Positions 22,804 to 34,300 of a stretch of 64,000 nt of DNA are shown here, one piece after another. This stretch comes from Humulus lupulus (Eukaryota; Streptophyta; Magnoliopsida; Rosales; Cannabaceae). Made by a program: the position numbers and the translations under genes. Position 1 is the stretch's first letter; the number at the start of each line of letters is the position of its first letter. Location of the stretch: contig NC_084796.1 of assembly GCF_963169125.1 (NCBI RefSeq), positions 90,690,888 to 90,754,887 of the forward strand, given 5' to 3'. The notes under the pieces are model-generated. The model was not told where the DNA came from, searched no databases, and saw only the letters and a program-made list of their open reading frames with translations.

Positions 22804-24000
22804 TGTAACGTCCTCCTAATCCAGGACATTTACACTGTGTACTTTAAATAGTGTCAGGCCTGCTAATCAAGTCCCTTAGTTATAAACGTGTAACTAATGT
22901 CAGTGACAAGGGTTAGGGTTAAAAATTTTGGTCAAAAAAAACTTTGACTTTTCATTTAAAAGTTTAGTATATACATGGGATCCCAAAATAACATAAACAA
23001 GTGTTTAAAAGGTTATATACAAGTCAAAATACAAGCCAAGCCGACCTAGGCAGCCAAATAGGGGATACAACCCTAGTTCCTCCAAGACAACTCTGCCACT
23101 GAAGCTCTCAAACTCAGGGCTGGTCAACCTTTTTCGTCCCATTACGTGCACCACAGAGCATCCGTGAGCCAAGACTCAGCAAGAAATTTTTTAAGAAGGG
23201 CATGAATAGTAAATACAGATTCCAGATGCATATCTAGCATCTAGCATGCCCAGTAGTAATAACCTACTCATGCATGCATACAATTACAAATGAATGCTTA
23301 TAGAATCTTCGTGGGGACCCGCTACCCTGAATAGATAACCATAGAATTAACCCGGGGCCATATGCCCTAGCTAAGTGACCATAGAGTCACCCGAGGCCCT
23401 TTGCCCTAGTTCTGAGTATCTAGACATAGAGTTAGCCAAGGGCTTTGTTTTTCCAAATAACCAAAGGGTCGGCCAATGTAATAGTATGTTCATGATTAGA
23501 CCTAAGCCTAGTTCTGAGTGTCTAGCCAACGCACAATGTTATTGCCGCCATTAACTAATAAGTTAATGCGTTAACCAGATATTCAGACATCCAGATAAAC
23601 AGATAACCATATACAAAAAAGCATACTTCAGATAATAAAAGTATGCATATATATTAATCATATATCTCAGCCAATTATATACAAATAAGCACACTTTTTG
23701 AATTATGTGATGCTCGCCCCATTTCAGCTCCCCCCAAACACTTTTCACCTCCTCACACGGCTAAAGTATTTGCTCCATAAAAGCGAGTGGGAAAAACCCA
23801 CTCCAGAGTATATCTTATACTTTTTTGTTTAAAGGCTAACCCCAATAGGAAGATGAGTGGTCATGGATTCTACTACCTCACCCGGTTTCCCAAGACAGCT
23901 CCCTGGATCGATCTCCCTGGTTAGCCAAGTGACTTCAATGTTATATTCTTCATGACGAATGGGTTTGCGACTAGCAAACATATATTTCAACCAAACTCGT
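22804..24000 (-). mobile_element. Large LTR of the same family, third copy (far end not found)
   Basis: Starts TGTAACGTCCTCC, giving the minus-strand end GGAGGACGTTACA. The core motif at 23142-23183 reads TTGCTGAGTCTTGGCTCACG on the minus strand, 338 bases from the end. Short repeats of CATAGAGT..CCCTAG type occur at 23330-23530. The preceding five bases ATAAT were not found again on the right, so the right edge is approximate. Confidence 0.65.
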
Positions 24001-24044
24001 AACTATTTTTTATCCTCTATCATCTCATTTTTCTTGTCTGATTT

Positions 24045-24548
24045 ATGATTAATTGCAAATATAATCATGCATCCATTTACAAGAGGTCAGAGGCTTGTGA
24101 GGTCCGAAAATCTGAGTACACCCATCTCACTCCTCTTTTAGCTGAAGAGAAAGACTGGCAAGCTATTATGATAGATGCCAACATGAGTCTCCGTAAATTA
24201 TTGGAAGAAGGCCAAAATTTAGCCTTCCGTCATCAAGGAATTATTAGGAAAAGGAATCTCCCCATAATTGAGGAGGTCGCGGAGGTTGCTCCATTAGTTC
24301 GTAGGCGTCCTACCCAAAACACCAATCTAAGACGTGCTGAGTCTAAGGCAAATGCCTGCACTTTTGTCCAAGGTAACCCATGGCATAATATTAAACGAGT
24401 AGTTGCCTACCTTTTTCTTGGTCAACATGACAAGAAACGCAAATCTGGCAAAAATTTTACCCTCCAAGAATGTGTGGATATTTTAGTGCCGTGTAATGAT
24501 TTTAGTTTTCCTCCTAGCATCATTCTGGTAGATAACATTTTAGTCTAA
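24045..24548 (+). pseudogene. Unrecognised lysine/arginine-rich frame
   Basis: A 167-codon open frame. Visible pieces are EEKDWQAIMIDANMSLRKL, LPIIEEVAEVAPLVRRRPT and ECVDILVPCNDFSFPPSIIL. It is longer than other chance frames in this AT-rich stretch, and its codon use is protein-like. It could be an exon of the antisense gene of element B, which resumes at 24844, or of another element. I do not recognise the family. Confidence 0.35.
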
Positions 24549-24843
24549 GGACTGGGAAGTTCCAAGAGTATAGTACCTATGTACGTTCTGATACTATATT
24601 ATCTCATAGTACATTATTCCCATTTCCATTGCATTGTGAATACGATCCAAGCTTAGATGATGAGCCCATTCCTTAAAATATTCCTATGTGCATCCTACAT
24701 AACCAATTATCCTCGACCTTTCTAGCCATGATCAAGTTTGCCCAATCCTCGTTGAACAAATATTGAAAAACTCCTCCACTAGCTCGGAGGGTAGGACTAT
24801 TAACTTTAATAAACTTTCCAAATTCCCTCTTTGTTATTTGCAG

Positions 24844-25832
24844 AAGAGAATATAAGCGACTTGACATCCTCCTTCACTTCAACCATCTCGACGACAAAGA
24901 AGGCTCGAGTTACTAAGAAGGCCCCCAGCTCCGGGGATGAAGGTTCCTCAGTCAGGATCCGGGTCAAACAAATATAGGTCGTTGATGAAGGACATGATTC
25001 TAAGCATGTGGCTAAAAGCAAGGAGCCTATGCTTATCAGTTAGCTCGTCCCTCCTTTGGCTCCTTTTGTGCCTATTCCACATCCTTCCGCTCTTCTTCAT
25101 GCTCTAAACCTGGAGAGGTTCCTTGAACACCATCAAGGTCTTGTCCAAACTCTTGTAGGCAATCTGGTCAATGATATAGACCAGCTAGATGAACACAAGC
25201 TAAATAGAATTGAGAATTCAACACCCTCTGACGTATTACGCCAAACATCTAGGACGTATCTGACCGCAAGTCTGAGTAATTTTGGATCATTTTTGGAATA
25301 CTTAACATTTTCATTCACTTTACAATGTGATTTCATTTTGCAGAAGTTCATGGCCCATGTTAAAGTTTAGAATACGATGAACTCTCAGCTGGTGAAGATT
25401 GAATACGAGAAAACATAGATTGAGGAGAAGTATGCTCTACTTGTATAGAAGATCACTCAAAGAGAGGAACACTTGACTTCAAGAGGAGATGAAGCAGCTT
25501 AAGGAGGAACTTAACATGCTCAGGCTAATGGGAAGAGCTCAAAAGAGTAGGCTCTCGAGTTGGCTAAGACTTAGGCGGAACTCTAGTACAAGGTTGAAGC
25601 CTTGAATGTCGAATTGAACTAGACCGTTGAGGGTGTTAAATACTGGGTCCAATGTTATAATTAGGATTTCAATTATACTTTCCTTAACAAATAACTCTTG
25701 GCTAGCTACCTCTCCAAGTTCAGAGACCACCTTGCTCGGTAACCCTCCGAGATCACTAGAACTGTTGCTAACTGGGGAGAGGAAAAGATGTCCTCTCAAG
25801 GAGCTGAAACTAGGGCTGAGTAGAATCAAGGA
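24844..25832 (+). pseudogene. Antisense extra gene of element B (exons with decayed frames)
   Basis: Two acceptor-like sites bound the readable pieces: TTGTTATTTGCAG ending at 24843 and TTTCATTTTGCAG ending at 25343. The first piece is Ser/Thr/Lys-rich (TSTISTTKKARVTKKAPSS) and then LERFLEHHQGLVQTLVGNLV. The second is a coiled-coil with many stops ending DFNYTFLNK, LLASYLSKFRDHLAR, PSEITRTV, WGEEKMSSQGAE. It runs opposite to the gag-pol of element B and lies on its 3' side, like the extra ORFs in A and D. A run of T near 25832 follows. Confidence 0.6.
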
Positions 25833-26300
25833 TATTTTTTTTTTTTTTTTGGGACTATCACATCCCTTGTAATTAGGCCTTTGAGGCCGAGAAAATATGC
25901 CATACTAGTTTTTTCGAGGTTAATTTCCACATTTTGAACTCACATTACTTATGCTATTTATAATATTCCCTTAACTATTTCATGAACTTTTTTTTATTTA
26001 TAGTTGTAGGAAATCTTTTAGATTTTATTTTAAGAAATTTGAGCTTAATAGCTACTGTGTTATTATTAAGTTTTTTTCTTTGATTTTTCTAGTCAGCTTA
26101 GTTTTTGGAATTATTATGAAAGCATGGCTCAAACAAGCTACCAAAATTTTCATTTCAAAATTCTATGCTAACCAAAACATTTCAATGACTAAAAATGTAC
26201 TAATTAATTATGACATCTTACGTACCTGTCCCCCAAGAAATCATAATTTGCTAATATTCTAGATCACTTTTAATGGGTTGATAGATAAAATTGATTAAAA
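25833..26300. other. No gene seen; remnant of element B before the LINE
   Basis: AT-rich. It corresponds to the stretch between the antisense gene and pol in element A. No hairpin or element end is clear. Confidence 0.5.
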
Positions 26301-26389
26301 ATTGGTGTTGTGTGTAAAATACACAGCAACCATTGCATTTATTTTTTTCTTAAAACTAAAAATGGCTCTTATAAAGCTGAAGGGTCGGG

Positions 26390-27757
26390 TTGCTCTCTTC
26401 CATGGCGAAGCGGAAGAAACCAATTCGTAGGCCTGAAATTCTTTCTGAAGATCGGACTGAGAAGTTATCGCCTGTGGCCCAAGCGAAGGCTCTGCTTTGT
26501 TCAGAGGTTGATGATTTCGCTGAACAAGGGCATGTCAATGTGATGGAATTAGGAATGCCTGGGTCTGGGGTTTTGCAGGCTGGTGATATGGATCGATAGG
26601 GTAAGAGTACCCAGCCTGTTGAGGTTGGGGACGATGGATTGGGTATCGATATGAGGAATGCTTCTTGGGCGGATAGGAGTGAAAGAGGGGATAAGGTTAC
26701 GGAAGGGGATTTTCAGTCAGAGGCCCAACATCAATGGCAACAATTTAGATCGAGTAAGCTTTCCTTTTCTGAACTGAAACTTGAATTTACTGAACCTATA
26801 ATCAGGAATGGGCAAAAGCTGGCTCAAGTTGATATTGAAGAGGTGAAAATTCAGTCAGCCAATTGGAGCTCTGTTGTGGTTTGCATGGTGCTTGGAGCAA
26901 ACCCTCCAATGGCAGTGTTTGAAGGCTTTATAAAAAGAGTATGGGGTCATCTAGGGATTGCCCAAATCTCTAGAATGACATTGGGGATAACTTTGGTGAA
27001 ATTCAATGATGAAGCAACAAGAGATCATGTTTTAGAGAATGGAGTGCTTCAATTTGATAGAAAGCCTGTCATCATTAGGCTGTGGACAGCTGATCTTAGT
27101 GCTATTCGTCTCATCCGTTCGGTTCCGCTTTGGATTTGGCTACACGACCTTGGACTGCAGTATTGGGGTAGCAAATGTATAAGTGCTTTGGTGAGCACAA
27201 TAGGCAAACCTCTTTTAGTAGATAAGTTTACTAGGGAGTGTTCTCGAGTTCAGTTTGCGAGGGTTCTAGTGGAGATGGAAATTACTGATAATCCTCCTCG
27301 AAGTTTTCAGTTTATCAATGAGCATGGCTAGATTATTGAACAAGGAATAGAGTATGAGTGGCTGCCTACTAAGTGTAAGAGTTACTCTGGGTTTGGGCAC
27401 TCTATGGCAGACTGTCGCAAGGAGCATAAGACTATTTGGGTGGAAAAAGAAGCTAGTTCTAAAGCTGAAGTTCCTTTGGAGCAGCCAAAAGTTTCTAAGG
27501 GGCTTAATGAAGAGGAACTAGGTGAGCAAGCCTGTGGGTCTAAAGTAGTAGACAACTCAGTTCCAAATACTAGAGAGGTTACTCTTTCAGGGAAGGCCAA
27601 CTCAGGTCTGGCTAAGGAGAGGAACAAGGAAACAATATGGCAAACTCCTAGGCATGTTGCTACTCAGAGTAGACAGGGTCATACAGCTGGTGGTATCTCT
27701 AACCTGGTTGTAGAGACTCAAAAACAGTTCAACCAGTTTTTTGTTCTTCAGGAATAG
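26390..27757 (+). pseudogene. LINE ORF1 (RNA-binding, DUF4283)
   Basis: One frame from the ATG at 26402 (MAKRKKPIRRPE) or 26390 to TAG at 27755, with TAG stops at 26597 and 27329. Residues for about 26860-27330 form the DUF4283 fold (WSSVVVCMVLGANPPM, GHLGIAQISRMTLG, VPLWIWLHDLGLQYW, IGKPLLVDKFT). The zinc knuckle right after reads CKSYSGFGHSMADC, with Tyr in place of the second Cys of C-x2-C-x3-GH-x4-C. The tail is charged and low-complexity. In plant L1 elements this protein packages the RNA and acts as chaperone. Confidence 0.85.
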
Positions 27758-27800
27758 GAAAAGGGTAGTAAGGTTGGGCATCTTGGAGGTAGTTCATCTA

Positions 27801-30800
27801 ATGGATAAGTGCTCTATTCTGAGTTGGAATATAAGGGGGCTGAACAGTGCGAATAAACAAAGTTCAGTCCAAGATGTTTGTAGAAGAAATAAGATTGGAG
27901 TTAGTGGTTTGTTTGAAACTAAATTGCGTGGGAATAAAATTGGTGAGTTGATGGAGCATAAATTTCCTAATTGGGAATTTTACTCTAGTCCGGTCATAGA
28001 GGGTAGACTGTTAATAGTTTGGAGGAAGGGGATAGCGAGATTGACTATTTTGGAGGAGTCTCCTCAACTAGTTCACTGGCAGATTAATTTGGTTGGCCAA
28101 AGGAGTTTATTCCATGTCACTTTTGTCTATGGTTACAACTCAGCAGAGAATAGAAGAAGCTTATGGCATGATTTAACTCGTATTTTGCTTTCAGTCAAAG
28201 CCTGGATAGTATTAGGGGATTCTAATGCCCCTTTTTCTGGTGTAGATAGGTCTGGTGGTAAACCTATTTCAAGTTTTGAGTTGGCTAATCCTCTAGGGTG
28301 GCTAACTGATGCTAAAATTGAGGCTCTTAAGAGTATTGGTTCTTATTTTACTTGGACAAATAACCAAGATGGCTCAACTAGGATCTACTGAAAGATAGAT
28401 CATGTGTTAATGAATGAGGATTGGTTGGACATGTTTCCTCAATCTTTGGCTGTTTTTAGATGGGAGGTGGTCTCCGATCATTGTTCTTGTGTAGTGTCTA
28501 ACATTCCCATGGAGGCTTTGGGAATCAGACTGTTCAGATATTATAATTTCTGGTCTAGCTATTCAGATTTTAACCAGGTAGTCTTGAGCAGTTGGAGGGC
28601 TCCTGTTCGAGTTTCTGGTTTGAGAGCAATTTATATCAGGCTTGTGAGGTTGAAGCATAGGCTTAAGAAGTTTAACAAGGACTGTATTGGAGATGTTGGG
28701 TCCAGTTATCAGTCGGCTATGGTGGCCTTTCAAGATGCTCAATTTCAAGCCCAAGAGAATCCTCAAGATTTTAAGTTGCAAGAGGCAGTTAAGGAGAGGG
28801 CTACTGAGTTTCATCAACAAGAACACATGTATCATAGTTTTCTTGCTCAACGTAGTAAGATAAAATGGATTAGGAAGGGAGACTTGAATACCTCATATTT
28901 TCATGCCTATTTGAAGAAGAGGAAAGCAGAGAACACTATAGTTTCTAATATTAATGATCATGGTCTACTGATTGATGACTTTAAGGAGGTGGTAGCCCAT
29001 TTTGTTGATCATTTCAAGAGCTATCTTGGTAGTCCTAGTTCTGCTACAGGAAAAGTTGACCTGCATTGTATAGCTTTGGGCTCTAAGATTTCAGTAGAGC
29101 AGTAGCTCTCTCTTTTAAAACCTTTTTCCAACAAGGAAATAAGAGTTGCTTTGTTTAGTATCCCTCATACTAAATCGCCTGGTCCAGATGGATATGGTTC
29201 AGGATTCTTTAAATTTCTTTGGAAGGATATTGTTCAGGATATATGCTCAGCACTCACACACGGGTTCTCCACAGGCCAATTCCCTAATGAGCTTCATACA
29301 ACTACTTTGTCATTGATTCCTAAGGTTCCTAATCCAGCTCGGGCCTTAGATTACAGGCCTATTGCTTGTTGTTCGACCCTTTATAAAGTAATGGCTAAAT
29401 TGTTATGTTCTCGGCTGGCAATGGTGTTTCCTTTTCTTATTCAATCTAATCAAGGTGCGTTTGTTCGAGGTAGGTCGATTTCTCATAATATAATGATTCT
29501 TCAAAATCTAATCAAGAATTATTGAAGGGCTATTACTTCTCCTCGTGTGCAATTAAGATTGACCTCAGTAAGGCCTATGACACTGTTGATTGGCAATTTT
29601 TGGAAACTCTTTTGAAGGCTTACTGTTTTCCAATGAAGTTCATTGGCTGGGTTATGACTTGTATCAGGAACACTACCTATTCTTTATTGATAAATGGTCG
29701 AGTTCAGAGCGGGTTCAAGGGGGAGAAGGGCCTGCGCCAAGTGGATCCTATGTCCCCTTTTCTCTTTGCGCTCATTATGGAATATATGACAAGAAGTTTT
29801 CAATTGGCTGCCAGGTCTCCTTTATTTCGTTTTCACCCTATGTGTAAAAGCCTAAAGCTTCTCAATTTGTGTTTCGCAGATGATATTATTCTGTTTTGCA
29901 AAGGCTCTCTTACGGCTGTTAGTATTCTTAAGGATGCTCTAGGGAAGTTTAATGAAGCTTCTGGGCTGTCAATTAATGCCAAGAAGTCTCATATCTATTT
30001 TGGAGGAGTTAGTGCAGCGGATAGAAGAGTTATAACTCAGGCTATTCAACTTCCGGAGGGGAGCTTTCCTCTTCATTATCTTGGGGTTCCTATGAGGCCA
30101 ACTAAATGGAAACATGCGGACTGTGAGATCATTGTTCACAAAATAAGAACTAAGCTGTTTTCTTGGTCTAGTAGGCATTTATCCTATGCTTGCCGGTTAT
30201 TGCTCATTCATACTGTCCTTTTTGGCTTGAGAAACTATTGGATGAATGTGTTTATTTTGCCTCAAAGTATCGTCAAGGAGGTTGAGAAACTGTGCAGATT
30301 GTTCCTGTGGGGGGCCTCGGGGACTCGTAGTAAACTCCATTTAGCTTCTTGGCACAGGTTTGCCTCCCTAAGGCTTATGGAGGGCTCAGGCTTGGAGATG
30401 GGGCTAGCTAGAACGGAGCGCTGCTAGCTAAGTATGTGTGGGCTATCTCTACAAAACAGGACACTCTATGGGTCAAATGGGTTCAGCATGTTTACCTGAA
30501 GGGGATTAATTTTTGGAACTATGTTCTGAAATAGGATAGCAGCTGGTATTGACGGAAACTCTTCCATTTAAGGAACAAGTTCAGTGAAAGAGAGGTGATT
30601 GCAGCTGGCATTTCTGGGAAATTCAAGTCGTCCAAGCTGTATAATAACTCAATAAACCAGCATCTTGTGGCTTATAAGAACATTGTTTGGTGTCGAACAA
30701 TCCTTCCTAAGCACCGATTCTTGTTATGGATGGTAGTCAACTCTTACCTCCTAACTAGAGACAATTTGGCTAAGTATAACATACTACTAAATAGCCTATA

Positions 30801-31176
30801 CTGCCCAGTTTTTGAAGACCAATTAGAAAGTCATCACCATTTGTTTTTTGACTGTTGTCTTTCCAAAAGGGTCTTGTCTTGTATTTTTTCTTGGCTTGGG
30901 TTTCAAGCTTGGGCCACCAAGTTTTCGGATTGGACTGTTCGGCTCAGTGTTGGGAAAAATGACAATATGGACATTATTCTGAATATGGTTTTAGCAGCAG
31001 TGATATATCATATTTGGAAGAATAGGAATAGATGCATTTTTGATGGGTTCTCTTTGACAGCAAACTGTATAGCAAAGGAAGTGATAGCTTTAGTCAAATA
31101 CAGATTATACATTGTTCATAATAGGAAGTTTTTACCTCATCTGAAGCTTTTCATAAGGAAGCTTCAATGTATGTAG
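27801..31176 (+). pseudogene. LINE ORF2: endonuclease and reverse transcriptase
   Basis: Chosen start ATG 27801 (MDKCSILSWNIRGLN), 43 bases past the ORF1 stop. The AP-type endonuclease runs to about 28500, with ETKL, VYGYNSAENRR, LGDSNAPFSG (the usual GDFN is GDSN) and SDHC. The RT follows at about 29130-30060: TKSPGPDGYGSGF, PKVPNPARALDYRPIACCS, NQGAFVRGRSISHN, IKIDLSKAYDTVDW, SPFLFALIMEY and the catalytic FADDI. A zinc-binding zf-RVT domain lies at about 30650-30900 (WCRTILPKHRFLLWMVVN). Defects: stops at 28389 and 29103, a stop and frameshift at about 29523, further frame changes at 30400-30590. The catalytic RT aspartates are kept. Confidence 0.88.
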
Positions 31177-31389
31177 AGTGAGGTTTGGAACTAGTTTGGC
31201 TTTTTTCTTGGCTGCTGTTTGGGCGGTCTGCCCTTGTTTGTAAATGCTTGTTTGTTCAATGAAGTATTTCTTTCTTCTTGATCAAAAAAACAGTTTTAAC
31301 AAGAATTACAAATAATCATGGGTAATATTTCCTATAATCAATCACATTAAAAGTTCACAAAACTATTTTTCCGTTTAATCAATCTAGTT

Positions 31390-32300
31390 TTAATATTCTT
31401 CACATAAGATTTCCACGATTTGGTACGGTCCTTCCCAATTAAGTCCTAGCACGCCATCCTTAGGATCATTGTTCGCCAGAAACACCCTTCTCAAAACCAA
31501 ATCCCCTAGCTCAAACTTTCTTTCTTTGAATTTTGTTTTAAAATACCAAGCTACTTTCTGTTTGTATGATGCTAGCTTAAGTTGTGATGGCTCTCAATGT
31601 TTTTCTAGTAGATCGAGGGATGCTCGTAACAGGTCGTGCTTTTTCTCTTGGTCAAAATCCTTCTGCCTATGAGATGATATTAAAACTTTGACTGGAAGCA
31701 AGCCTTACTTCCCTACGTTAACGAGAACGGGTTGTGACTTGTGGATGTGTGGTAAGACTTTTTGTGAGCCCAAAGTATCTTTCAGGGCCGTTCAAGCCAT
31801 AACCCGTTTAAGCTCACTTTTAGGGAATTATTCACTGCTTCCAATTGTTTGTTAGCCTGTAGATATGCCCCAAAAGAAAATATTTTGATAGCACCTTGCT
31901 TTTTGCAGAAGTTCGTTAATAGGTCACTATCAAACTGAGTTCCATTATAAAACACAATTTTTCTTCACAGTCTGTACAAACATATTATATTCTTCACCAT
32001 GAAGTCCAGCACTCTCTTCAAGGTAATAGTTACTAATGGTTCACCTTCCGCCTACTTAGTGAAATAATCCACAACGACCACAGCATAAAGTACTCCACCT
32101 TTTCCTATAGGAAATGACCCAATCAAATCTATCCCCCATATAGTGAATGGCCATGGAGATGAGGGCTTGGTCAGCTTGACAAGTGAAGCCCAAGCTATTG
32201 TCAAGGAACCTTGGCATTTATCACACTTCTGAACAAACGAGTGTGAGTCCTTATTCATGGTTGGTCAAAAATATCCCCACCTAAGTATCTTCATAGAAAG
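31390..32300 (-). pseudogene. Integrase of element B
   Basis: C-terminal end near 31400-31480 reads DPKDGVLGLNWEGPYQI. The core and zinc part at 32258-32052 read FVQKCDKCQGSLTIAW, WPFTIWGIDLIGSFP, VLYAVVVVDYFTK. Between them many stops; the DNG and final Glu motifs are hard to read. Less conserved than the copy in element A. Confidence 0.75.
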
Positions 32301-32584
32301 ATTTTTCCCCCAGCATGGTGTCCACAAAATCCTTAATGGACTTCCCTCATTATGGCTTGAGACTCATCAGGCAAAACACACTTGAGCAAGGGCATGGAAT
32401 ATTCTCGTCTATATAATATCCCCTCGACCAGGATATACCTCAGAATTTTGTATAGGAACCTGTGTGAATCCTTTCAATCTTCTAACAATCTCCCAGATTT
32501 GAGATACTCAATGATTGGAGTCATCCAGGTCGATCCTATATGTATCAGCTCGATTTTTTTAGATTCTTCTTTAGTGCTCGGCTT

Positions 32585-33330
32585 TCAAAGTAATTCAACT
32601 AGAATAACATTCAATGTGTCTGCTTCCTTGGTTGTAGCAGGCCGAGATAAGACATCCACATTAATATTTTGCTCGCAGGGTACTTGCTCTATGGAATAAA
32701 AGTCTAACTCTGATAGTCCCCCTATTACTCTTGCTAAATAAACTACTATTTTTATTCTGCAAGATTGATATTCTCCCAGAACTTGGTTTAGCATGAGGTG
32801 GGAATCTATGTAGCATTGGATGGTCTTTGCTTTCAATTCTTTGGTGATCTGGATTCCTGCTAATAAGGCATCATATTCGACATCACTTTTTGAGGCGTTA
32901 TATCCAAACCATAGAGTCGGGTGAAAGTGATGGCCTTTATGAGTCATAAGTATGATTCTAGCTTTGGATCCATTCTCATTAAATGATCCATCCACGAACA
33001 ACTTCTATAATTCTTGTATCGATTCTTGCACCGCTTCTCTCACTGGTTCATTTTGAAAACATGTGCACTCAACCACAAAATCAGCCAGGGCTTATTTTTT
33101 GATTGAAGATTGCAATTTATAAAGTATCTCGAACTGACTGAGTTCGATGGCCAACTTTAATAGTCATCCCAATGTTTTAGGTTTTTTCAACACCTACCTT
33201 AAAGGTTGATCGGTTAAGAAGTGTCTGATGTAAGATTAAAAATTAGGACGTAACTTTCTTGAGGCCAGGACCAAAAAAAAACACAAGCTTCTCCATTAAA
33301 GGATACCGAGCTTCAGCTCCCAAGAGCGAT
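32585..33330 (-). pseudogene. RNase H region of element B
   Basis: The frame 33001-32585 has MFVDGSFNENGSKARIILMT, ASKSDVEYDALLAGIQITKE, LMLNQVLGEYQS and EQVPCEQNINVDVLSRPATT, which is the second (archaeal-like) RNase H of Tat elements. In ASNNEAEYEALLAG the NNEAE part has become KSDVE. Upstream remnants of the first domain lie to about 33330. Confidence 0.75.
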
Positions 33331-33574
33331 TAGCTAGTGTCATATCAAATTTCTTGGGATAGGTCCTCCTCTCGAACTGAAGTCGCATTGACCCCGTTGT
33401 CTGTCACAACCAGATAGAGATATAAAAACTCTCCATAAACGAGCTTAAATAATACGGGCAGTTCAGCTAGGTGTTTTTTTAGATGTTGGTAAGCTTGCTC
33501 GCATTCTTCATTCTTTTCAAACTTCTTATTTCCCCTTAGTAGGTTGAAATATAGGAGACATTTGTGATTTGATT

Positions 33575-34300
33575 TTAAACGATGCGTTTTAAATCTGTTA
33601 TTCTCCCTGTTAAACTTTGGACATCCTTACCCGATCTGGGAGAGGGCATATCTAGAAAATAATTGATCTTGTCTGGATTAACCCTTGAGTTCACAATAAA
33701 GCCTAAGAACTCCCCTGACGATACCCCAAAGGTGCACTTCTTGGATTTCAGCTTCATGTCATACGTCCTTAGCACGATGAAACATTCTTCCAGTTCGACC
33801 ACATTATTACTGGTTGTCTGAGACTTGACCAACATGTCTTCAACATAAACTTCCATGTTGCAGCAAATCTAGTTAATTAACATTTTGTTCACCGGCCTCA
33901 GATATGTAACTCATACATTTTTAGCCAAAACGACTTCAGATTATAGCAGTATATATTGTTTTCGGTCATGAAGCTCGTATTCTCTTGGTCAACAGGGTTC
34001 ATAGCGATTTGGTTATATCCAGAATACGCTTCCAAGAATGACATGAGCTTGTCACTGGATATTGCATCTACTAGCTAATCGATTAAGGGCAAAGAAAAAC
34101 AACCCTTCAAGCATTCATTATTTAGATCAGAGAAGTCAAATCAAGTCCTCCATTTTCCATTTTGCTTTAGTACCAGCTCGGGGTTGGCTATCCAAGTCGG
34201 ATATTTAGCTTCGCCAATGAACTCGTATTTTAGGAGGTGAACTACTTCCTCCTCTAGTGCTTATCCCATGTCTTTCTCAAGTAATCTCATTTTTGGTTGT
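33575..34300 (-). pseudogene. Reverse transcriptase of element B, catalytic residue lost
   Basis: The frame 33856-33575 reads MEVYVEDMLVKS, KKCTFGVSSGEFLGFIVNSR and GKDVQSLTGRI. The polymerase motif YVDD is YVED here, so the first catalytic aspartate is replaced by Glu. Fingers-domain remnants lie further up to about 34300 in broken frames. Confidence 0.8.

Larger units (their letters stand above)
26300..31290 (+). mobile_element. L1-type LINE, near full length, broken
   Basis: ORF1 (DUF4283 with a CCHC knuckle), then ORF2 (endonuclease, reverse transcriptase, zinc-binding C-terminus), a 3' UTR and a short A-tail at 31284-31290. No LTRs. It separates the antisense gene of element B (left) from its integrase end (right), so it inserted into element B. 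Start is approximate; I could not find a convincing target duplication. Confidence 0.88.
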
